Assembly: GCA_010909165.1 (NCBI GenBank) | Contig: MU008160.1 | Location: 1,736,001 to 1,800,000, forward strand | DNA: 64,000 nt | Reading direction: 5' to 3' | Origin: Anthoceros angustus | Taxonomy: Eukaryota > Streptophyta > Anthocerotopsida > Anthocerotales > Anthocerotaceae | Shown here: positions 56,000-64,000 of the stretch, piece after piece | Layout: every line of letters starts with the position of its first letter | Numbering within the stretch: the stretch's first letter is position 1 | Position numbers and translations under genes: made by a program | Notes under the pieces: generated by a model | Seen by the model: the letters and a program-made list of their open reading frames with translations, nothing else | Database searches by the model: none | What the model was told of the DNA's origin: nothing

Positions 56000-58720
56000 G
56001 CGATGGCGTTATAAGCGGAGTATTCACGCTCCAATGCAGGCGTAAGGCCGAGTAAGCCCAGGCGTAAGGTGAGAGTAAGCCATGCGAGACCTCAGCAGAC
56101 GGGGAAGGGCACCCTCCGCCCCGGATACTCCGACGGCCAGGCGGAGGAGGCCATTCTGCGACCTCGAGACAATTTCGCGAATCTCTGCGCTCAACCCCGC
56201 CCTCTGGCGCTATCTCTCCGAACGCTCAGGCACCTTGGCTCACCTTTTGGAGCGGCAGCGGCGAAGAGGGAGCATCGTGCCAGCAATCGCGGACAATCAC
56301 CTACAGCGGAGTAAGAAGGAGGCGATGGGACCCAAGAAGCTAGCCGGAGGTGGGAGCCACAGGCGCCTGGTGGGCAACATTGTCACCAAGAGATATCGAC
56401 TTGACCAACCCGGTTGGCGGAGGCGGAGGACACAGTGGAGAATGGCACCTCGGCGTCTTTAGGGAGGTGTGGACGTTTGGCCGCACTTGTCGGCGCCGGA
56501 AGATGTTGGCAGCGGCCAACAAGGAGGTCCGATCCAAGAACCTCCGGGGGGATCCTAGGAGGTGGACCTTGAAGGTCTGAGGCGGCTGGCCGCCCAGAAG
56601 GAAAAATTGGGCGTGGTCCGGAGCCCCTCAAGGCAAGAGGAAAGATAGAGGCGACAAAGGCGGCAATCTTTGAAGCCAGGGGCCTTGGCCCGAACAACCA
56701 ACGGTGGTGATGTGATTTGTTGGACAGGAGGGTGAGAGCAGTGGTCAGGATCATTGTCCACTGGAACCGGCTCACCAGGTAGATCACCTTGGTGACAATT
56801 TATTGGTGTTCCTGCATGCGCTGTAGAGGGGCAAGAGGCGGAGGAGGATCATCTTAGCCGGGTTGACGGAGGCTCACAAGCGAGGTGAAAGCCACCTCCA
56901 TCGCCAGGGATCCCTGCTTGATCCATGTGTGGGGACACTACAACCTCACGAAGGAGGGAAGAGAGGCACTCGGAAGGGCGGCCCTACGAGCGGAGGCGGA
57001 GCAAAGCGCCCGGAGGCCCGAGGCCCCCTAAGACCAAGCAGGCAGGAGGAGGCAGGCGGGAGGATCCGACTCCATACGTTTGGAGGCGGACTCCCTCGCC
57101 ACCAAAGGGAAGTGTGGGAGGACATCCCGCTTCCTTCTCTTGGTGCCCAGGGCGGCCAGCGGCGGAGGAGGCCCAGGCGGGAGTCGGCCCGGCTCCAGAC
57201 GGCCGCAGCCACGGCGGCCGGCGAGCCCGACGGACTCGTCGGGGCCGAAGGCGGAAGGCGGTGCCACCCGCCAGCACCTTGCGCTGCCCTTGCCCCAGCA
57301 GTGGCGGGGAGGCGGTGAGAAGAGGCGGAAAGGGGCCGCCAAGGCAGGAGGCCAGCGCAGCCGGCCCACCGGGCAGTCTGTCGCGGGAGGCAAGAGGTCG
57401 GCTCGAACCCCTCACCTCAAGGCCCGGGAGAAGAGGGCGAACAAGGAATTGGCGGAGGGCCAAAGAGGTGAGGCTCCGGACCTCGGTACTCGGGACCTAA
57501 GGGTCTGATTAGGTCGGAGAGCCAGTCCGGACTCGCTCCGGGCTGCGGTATGGAGGTCCTTGGCGGATCGAGATGCCCGCCTAGCGGACTTCTTGGGGGC
57601 CTCACGGTGGCGGCCGTGGAAGAGAGCGGGTCTCAGCTCGTCATGGGCGGTATGCTCGCAGGGTCTCTGGAGGCGGCGAAGACCCGGAGGTGGAAGCCTG
57701 AGGCGCATGGTGCTCCTCGGGAGGCGGATGGGCGGCGGAGGCGAGGAGGAAGGCGGAAGCTCTCGGCCGCATCGAGGAGGAAGCGGGAGGCCGAAAGTCT
57801 GTCCATTCAGCGGGACGGACTAAGTTTCTTCTGGGTGGCGGTGGCAGTGAGAGGCCCAAGCACGGGTGAGGATCTGCAGCGAAGGAGGCCGGAGGCGGAG
57901 AGGGCTCGCGACAGGCTGGCTGGCCCAACATCGGCGGGCTCGGTGAAGCGGCGCAGGCGGAAGCCAGCGAAGTCGGCCGGGATCACTATCGGCGTGATCG
58001 AACGGTGGAGGGGAGGCAGGTGGCCGTGGCCAACGAAGGCAGCGGGAGGCGGAGCAAGCAGTCGGCCGTGAGGAGGCGGAGGTCGGCCGGGAGATAGGGG
58101 ACCTCGGTGCAGTGCGGAGAGGAGTAGAAGGCGGAGGCTGGAGGGAGGACAAGGATACCTTGGGTGCAACTCAAGGCGCGCCAGGCGGCGGGGTTCTCAG
58201 GAGAATCCAAGACTTGACGGGAGATAAGCCTCCAGCTCCGCTTGAGAGGAGAATAGGCGGCAGTGCAAGGAGTTCGTCGCTGCGGCGGGGAGGTGGAGGA
58301 AGCCGAGAGTCGAGGCAGGATACCGCCCGCTGGAGAAAAGTGGCGGACCTCGGGAAAAGGATAAGCGGAGGAAAGCCTTTGGAGGAGAAGCGGGCTCGTC
58401 CGATTCTGAGAAGCAGAGGGCTCGGCTCCATGGCCCATAATGGCGGGCTGGAGCAATGGGGAGGAGGAGAACGTCGGCAGCGAAGGCTGCGAGGAGAGGT
58501 GACAGGCCGCCTTGGCATCAAAGTCCGCCCGCCTCTGATTAGCTTGTACAGGAGGCAGGCCGGCGAGCCGGACAACATGCCCGGTGGGAGCACCTCTGGA
58601 GAGAATCAGGGTGCTCGGGCTCATGTGGAGGAGGCGATTCAACAAGTCGATTCCGACTTGCCTACTACCACGAGCTCCTCAAGGCTCTGCAGGTCTGCGC
58701 CACCCTAGGCGGGAGGCGGA
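56000..58720 (+). pseudogene. GC-rich indel-ridden relative of the 24 kb coiled-coil ORF
   Basis: Frame-broken, Gly/Arg-rich in translation because of GGAGGCGGA runs. DNA similarity to the 23.6-24.7 kb ORF is visible: CGGGAGATA...CTCCAGCTC(T/C)GCTTGAGAG and GCAAGGAGTT at about 58220-58280, and VEEAIQQVDSD at 58628-58660 against VEEAIQQIDSD at about 24545. The upstream piece 56082-56300 (FCDLETISRISALNPALWRY) is the most protein-like. The many overlapping minus-strand frames are compositional. Function unknown. Confidence 0.5.
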
Positions 58721-59049
58721 CTTCGAGAAGGGTCGGAAGGAGGAGGCGAGGGAGGAAGGACCGGGACAGTGCAGGGACCCTAGGGGCCCATTTGATGGCA
58801 GCGGCAGGAGAGGAGGCGGAGGAGAGGCGGAGGAAGGGTCGCTACAGGAGGTAAGCACTCGGCACCCATCGGAAGGAAGGGAGGAGGACCACAGGAGGCC
58901 GTGGAAGAGGCGCAACGGGCATTCGGGAACCAAGGAGGGCTCGGTGGATGAGCCGTGATCAGCCGGTGAGGAGGCGGAACCCGAGGGGAGCCCGTGGGTC
59001 GGGACTTTGTCAGGACTCACGAGAAAACCCGGCTCAGTCGGCCCACAAG

Positions 59050-59260
59050 GAGCAGGACTTAGAGATCGGACTCTAGTGAGGCCAGGACCACGAGGTCCAG
59101 GACTCCGAGGAAGGTTGGGTCGAGGCCGGACCCAGGCAAGTCCGGACCCCAGGGTCCGAACTCCAGAAGAAGGCCGGACCACGGGGCCGGACCCCGGAGG
59201 AAGGACCTAGAGGTCCAGGACTCCGGAGTCGAGGCAGGGGTCCACGAGGTCGGACTCGGA
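59050..59260. repeat. GGTCCGGACC/GGTCCAGGACTCCG repeats
   Basis: Degenerate 12-25 bp units with GGCCGGACC, GGTCCAGGACTCC and CCGGACCC. It marks the right part of the GC-rich block, matching the repeat cluster on its left at 55745-55890. Confidence 0.8.
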
Positions 59261-62200
59261 GAGTGGGGAGAGCCACCAATCACCGGCCCGGATCCGGCCC
59301 TTGGAGGCCCGTTCTTGAGGGGCCCTTGAGAGATAAGAGAGGAGGAGGAGGAGGACTTAGTGGTGGCCGTTGTCGGGGCCCCATGGCCGTGGCGGCAGAC
59401 CCTCGGGAGAGGAAGGGTCCCGCCTCGCGGATCATCCGATTGGGTGCGCCATCGTGAGGGCTCGGCTTTGGGCGCGGTGCCAAAGGCAGATCGAGGGGCC
59501 ATCCAGCCCACCAAGCGGAGATAGGAGGAATAGGGAGAATAGTAGGCGGAGGCGATTAGGCCAGCTCATTTCAGAATAGAGGTGTAATAAAGGCGCCGAC
59601 CTTGGCGTAGTATAAGAAGTGAGGCTCTGAGTAAATCATCTTCTCTTGGTGTTGATCGCGTTTCCTGGACCCTTGTCGTCTTCTTGCTAACGTGAGTCTG
59701 AGTCACTTTGGACGGGAAAGCGGCCGGAGAAGGTCACGGTGGACGGACCCTAACGTGTGGTGGTGTGTGCGGGGAAGGCGGAGGGACCCGTGTTTCAGCG
59801 GCGGTCAGCAGGCCGGGCGGTGAGCGGAGGAACTCGGGGCGTGAGCCGGGGCGGAGAGGCCCGGCGGCGGAGGAGGTCCGGATGTGTAGCCACTCGCGTT
59901 TTTCCCAAGGTTGATAGTGTAGTGAGAGTGGTGAGAGACGGACTAGAGGCGAGTGGCGTGAGCGTGACAACGGGGCCTGAACGTCCTTAAACGTTTAGCC
60001 ACACGGGCACTGTTCGGTGGGCGTTCTGAGTAGTTAGGCGCAAAATGAGCGAATGTGTGTGTTGGTGACGGTCACAAAGTGAGGTGAGAATCCATTGAAA
60101 GCAGCAGGAGCTTATCATTCTCTTGGGAGCGGACTCCTTACTACAGCGACACGGACAAAGATTGGCTACCAACAAGCCGGTACCGCCATTGAAATGGCGC
60201 CACACATGTGCCTAAGGACCAATTTTGCTGCCTCCTCTCCAGTGTCTTTGGAAGTAAGGAGCAAAACGCACATGTCTGAAGGAAGAGATGTCTGAAGGTC
60301 ATTGCCGCTATCCGTGCCAAATTGGAGTGGAGAAATTAAAAGACATTTTTAGGGACGCATTTGCCAAGGAAGATGTGTGGTGGAAATCGCTTTGGGAAGA
60401 ACAAGAGGGCATTGTGGAAAAGAAGGGATAAATTCAGGTCCCTACAGAACTGGAAGAATCCTTTATGGCGGTGGTATAATCAAGAAGCAGTAGGATCGCG
60501 GGCAGCCTGCCCTGCTTCTCGCCTCCGGATGTTGCGAAGTCCTTCCTCATCCATTGCGCGAAAGTGCATGAGCGAGACATGTATGTGGAACCTATACAGA
60601 CAATGGTTTCACGAAGAGAGCAAGAGAGGTTAAATGGTGATATTTCTAGATTGCTGAAATATAGATCCTTCGAAAATGATGCGTAAATCGTCCTTTACGG
60701 ATTGCAAAGGTGCTTCACATAGTTTAGAAAGTCTGAATCACCTTTCATTGAAGTTCACCGTGGGTGACATGTAATACACGCTTTTGAAGGAAGGTACATG
60801 GAAGAGATGATATTCCCAAATGAAGTGCTTTTAGGGCATGGTACAAGGCGTTGCAGGCGAGCCACTAGAAGGTCGAAGAAGAATGTGCAGATGCCGATCA
60901 TTGCTGACACATTTGTTTTGGCCTATGGGTTTGAACTAACTCGAACTAAACAGCTGAAGGCCCAAACACGTTCAATCATCAAGCGAAACCTTATGACGCT
61001 CCGCTTCGTGCAAGAAGATGTGCCAATGGAGGCGAACCAAGGCCGTGGAAGGGCAAACAACGACGACGATCATGTGGCTATTGAAGACGACACTTAGTGC
61101 AGTCTAGGAGGCCTTATGAGTAGGATGAGGCCACGTTTTCATGGTAGTTGAAGAATTACATGAATCTTGCATTTCTCAAAGAACGTGGTTTAAATGCTAG
61201 ACAATGAATGAAGATCATTTGTGTTTTATTAAATACGGACAATGGGTCTTTGACAAGGTCGCAAGATGATTAGGGTGGTGCGTTTGTATATCAAAAGTTA
61301 AAGGACGGTAGTGCGTGATTTGCATCGGCAGTGAACTTGCGGGGTTACGACCTGCCGTGCGGCACGCTAAGAATAGGGTCAGATTCAGACTTGATTTTGA
61401 TGTGGGTGCCGAAGGCCTGCCGGGACATACCAAGGCACTTTTATAGCTTGTACATCTCTTTTCTTAACTGGATTTATATGAGTGCATTTAAGCATGACGT
61501 GGGGCGTTCTGGTATACCGCCCTCCCCTCACATTCATGTAAACGGATGAAGCCAAATGCAACCATTCAGAGGTGCACGGGTGAGAGACACAAGAAGATTC
61601 TGTAGAACCTTAGTTGTGTTCAAACGCTGCGTATATGCACTTCTGGGCGACACACACATGAGTCGGAACATGATGGAAGGACAAGAGAATCACGAGAAAT
61701 TTGTGCTTAAATATCCCACAAACATGTCCAAGTCGCCTCCGCTTTGGAGTACATGTTACAACTCATAGACCACCCGCATGCGGGTAAATGGATTCCAAAT
61801 TTTGGCGATTGTAAATGGGGTACAAGTTTATAATGACAATAAATGAAGACTTCCATTGTTCCATCGGATCGAGTGTTGGCAGATTCGTGGATCCCAGCAT
61901 GTAAGTCCATGATTTTGGTGTATCTAAGTTTTCGCCGATTTTTACAGGAAAAAATGGTTTGTTTTGCATAAAAGCCCAAAATAGCGGAATAAGCCGTTTT
62001 TCCCTAGACACTGTTCATTGTCCGGTTGTCTAGCCACCTACAGTTCAGCGTTTGACATGTGCCTCTAGGGCTTCCTCTAGCGTGGCCGCGAACCTTTTAC
62101 CCAATACTTGGGCTTGTCCTTCTTGTTGTGGGGATCCTACCGTCCTGCTCCAAAGATTCGGATTTCTGGCACATAGTGTGCACGCCAGCAGATGCTTGCA

Positions 62201-62400
62201 AGCTTCCCTTGTTCGTGTCGCATAGCCCGGCCCTACTTCCGCATAATAATTACCTTCAACAACCTCGGCGCACTGCGAATTGGGCCTTCCAAAACTTGTT
62301 CTTCATGCCGTGCCTCGAGCCCGCGAACACCCCGACACACCGAGGAGGTAGAATTTCTCGTCTGCCCGCACGAGACTATAGTTCCTGTGCTCCAACTCTC
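59261..62400. other. Mostly unassigned; short ORFs of unknown function
   Basis: 59605-59660 (TATAAGAAGTGAGG) looks like an LTR core promoter region. 60361-60633 and 60798-61097 are plus-strand frames; the second (100 codons, MEEMIFPNEVLLGHGT...) is Lys/Arg-rich then acidic. They might be the 3' continuation of the DUF7869-type gene after the GC-rich block, but no family motif proves it. 61100-62400 shows nothing. Confidence 0.35.
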
Positions 62401-62589
62401 GTGACCCCGAGCACAAGTGACTAGTCTTGATGAATGCTTCGTTTGGTCGCCTTTGAGCCTTCCGCCTGGCCTCTACTCCCAGAGCGGTCCCCATCCCTCG
62501 GCAGCCTTTCACTATTACCATGCCGCACCAAACCCGTGCCCACCCCACTCACATTTCCAGCCAGACACCTCCACCCCACCGCCTCCACG

Positions 62590-63000
62590 ACATGTGTCCT
62601 TGTCCACTTCAGTCCATCATCCTTCGCCTCATGAGATGTGTCCTCATTCTCCACCTCGTGTGTCCCTATCCACCTCAAGTGGGGCCTTCTCAACCTCAAG
62701 TGTGTCATTCTCCACCTCATGTGTGGCATTTGTCCGTCGTGTGTGGCCTTCTCACGATGCCCTCCATGTCCACCTCAAGCGTGTCCTTGTCCACCTCTAG
62801 TGTGGCCTTCTCAACCCGAGCTATGTCATTCTCCACCTCATGTGTGGCACTTTTACGCCTGTGTGTGGCCTTCACCTCGTAGCTCCCCCACCTCATGTGT
62901 GTCCTTGTCCACCTCAAATGTGGCATTCTCCACTATAAGTGTGGCCTTTTCCGCCTGGATGTGGCCTTCTTCACCTCATGCGGCTCATTCTCCACCTCCT
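62590..63000. repeat. Degenerate tandem array of CCACCTCATGTGTGGCCTTC-type units
   Basis: About fifteen variable copies of a roughly 21-24 bp unit, with CCACCTCA(A/T)GTGTG cores and alternating GTCCTTGT and GGCCTTCT tails. It is open in several frames on both strands, giving false repeat proteins. Confidence 0.88.
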
Positions 63001-63385
63001 CATTGCCGCCTCGTGGGCGTTGTTGCAAAGTTGTCCAAAACTTCGCATCATGTAAAAGTCATCAAGTGCTTGGGGTTGGATGTCGCCCACTAAGCCGCCA
63101 ACCACGCCATCACCTCCATGAACCTCCCGATGCCTCCCCACACCGCACCTCGTTCCACGCCCACCGGGTCTTCTGATCCGCCTGCAGTCATCAACCCGCA
63201 GCAATTCCATTGTTGCAACCTTCTCGAGGCCTACACCGATTGACCTTGCATTGAGTCGTTTTTCACCGAGGGCGGGTCCAAGCACCCCTCTTCTGCGACC
63301 GCACGCCAAAATCGGTAAGAGCCGCCGGGTAACAGAGTGGCCGTGTTCAATGGGAACACGGATCGCACTTGTCACGACCAATTTT

Positions 63386-63985
63386 TCATAGCAAGCCGAA
63401 AAACGATGATAGCATTAGACTTTGGAGGAAAGCAACACGTGCAAAGGAGAACCCTATTCCTCGGCACACACCCTCTACACACACTGGAGATGCCCGCATG
63501 TCCTGGCGGTGGCTACGGCGGATCTTCTCAAGGCGGGACAGCAATGCATCCGGATCCTTTACCAGCTCAAGGTACTCAGATTTCCACTCCTTGAGCTGTT
63601 CACTGCACCACGCCTCTGGTACTGTTCCCTGCGGAAGGTCCCAACCTTTGCGACATACCACCGGGTGTCCACATCCATGCTGCAGTCTTCCAGGGCACAT
63701 GTCTTGTTGGTCCGCAAATGGGAAAAAAGGCAAAATTCATGGTACATATGCCCGCACGAGAGCAAAACCTGCTCATTGCAGCCAAACCACCTGCAATGAC
63801 ACGCACTCAATGAGAAACAAGGTGGACACCGCCTGCATAAGAAAACAGATCCGCGACAATCGAAAGAATACCTTGCGCATAGGCAAGCATTCACGAATTG
63901 TTGGTCTGGCCGTCCGCTCCAATGGCGCTGGAAGGAAGTTGGTGCGACCAGCCTCCTTCCACTTCAACATCCATGACCGCTGCAA
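63386..63985 (-). pseudogene. Zinc-finger ORF of mobile-element type, runs to window edge
   Basis: Minus strand. WFGCNEQVLLSCGHMYHEFC, then LFSHLRTNKTCALEDCSMDV and TRWY at 63790-63640, show a C/H cluster: CGHxYHexC and CALEDC, RING-like but not canonical. After a frameshift near 63645 the protein goes on as GWDLPQGTVP, LKEWKSEYLELVKDPDALLS and RLEKIRRSHRQDM to about 63460. CGH-x-YH-x2-C segments of this kind occur in plant and algal mobile-element proteins (memory). An acceptor-like CATTGCAG precedes WFGC, so upstream exons may lie to the right, partly outside the window. Confidence 0.45.
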
Positions 63986-64000
63986 GAGACTTGAGGATGT

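Noticed and set aside
56946-59514. Long minus-strand ORFs of 60-220 codons
   Set aside because: High GC removes stop codons in all frames. The homology to the 24 kb ORF is on the plus strand.

Overview
This window reads as nuclear DNA of a plant-type (streptophyte) genome. Two multi-exon genes with good GT-AG introns of about 80 to 180 bp lie near the left end, and the P1B metal ATPase carries the plant-type GICCPAE metal motif. The rest is mostly retrotransposon DNA of both superfamilies, cut-and-paste transposon debris and many simple-sequence arrays. Short introns, algal/bryophyte-like Ty3/gypsy elements (one with a PHD finger after the integrase) and DDE-like mobile ORFs point to a seedless lineage (charophyte, bryophyte or lycophyte) rather than a flowering plant. 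That is an inference; the species cannot be read from the sequence.

Layout. 1-2192 (minus): kinesin-14 motor gene, cut by the window edge. 5744-7409 (plus): an intron-containing gene whose motif order resembles a uracil-DNA glycosylase, but with a damaged active-site motif and an in-frame TAG. 7.4-9.9 kb: tandem repeats. 9965-14408, possibly to 14896 (minus): a ten- or eleven-exon Zn/Cd-type heavy-metal ATPase with a His/Cys-rich tail and an unusual N-terminal extension. 16.2-16.6 kb: two minisatellites. 16.7-18.9 kb (minus): decayed Ty3/gypsy pol with a PHD finger. 19.0-21.0 kb (plus): one 640-codon frame of transposon type, split by two TAG codons. 22.1-23.6 kb: 3' end of a Ty1/copia element. 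23.6-24.7 kb: coiled-coil ORF, also split by TAG. 25.2-29.1 kb (minus): copia fragment interrupted by a 2.1 kb DNA transposon with 29-bp inverted ends and a GC-palindrome core. 29.1-33.2 kb (minus): gypsy element with a 1.3 kb internal tandem duplication. 33498-40808: complete-length copia element with two LTRs and a primer-binding site. 40.8-44.1 kb (minus): a second related gypsy. 44-64 kb: decayed mobile-element genes (DDE-like ORFs near 46.5-47.6 and 54.5-55.7 kb, a zinc-finger ORF at 63.4-63.9 kb), a GC-rich indel-ridden relative of the 24 kb coiled-coil ORF (56-59.6 kb), and several tandem arrays.

How the parts relate. Only the kinesin and the metal ATPase look like intact host genes; they are unrelated functionally. 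The glycosylase-like gene may be host or captured and may be dead. The rest is a nested transposon landscape.

Two cross-cutting signals stand out. First, differences between duplicated transposon segments cluster at CAG/CTG/CCG (CHG) trinucleotides, and the copia LTR pair differs only by 1-base indels while its pol is full of frameshifts. This suggests methylation-linked read or consensus errors at CHG sites, or a CHG-directed mutational process. Second, long element ORFs are broken by single in-frame TAG codons, as expected from C-to-T change at CAG codons. Splice positions and domain calls were made by eye; no database search was run.
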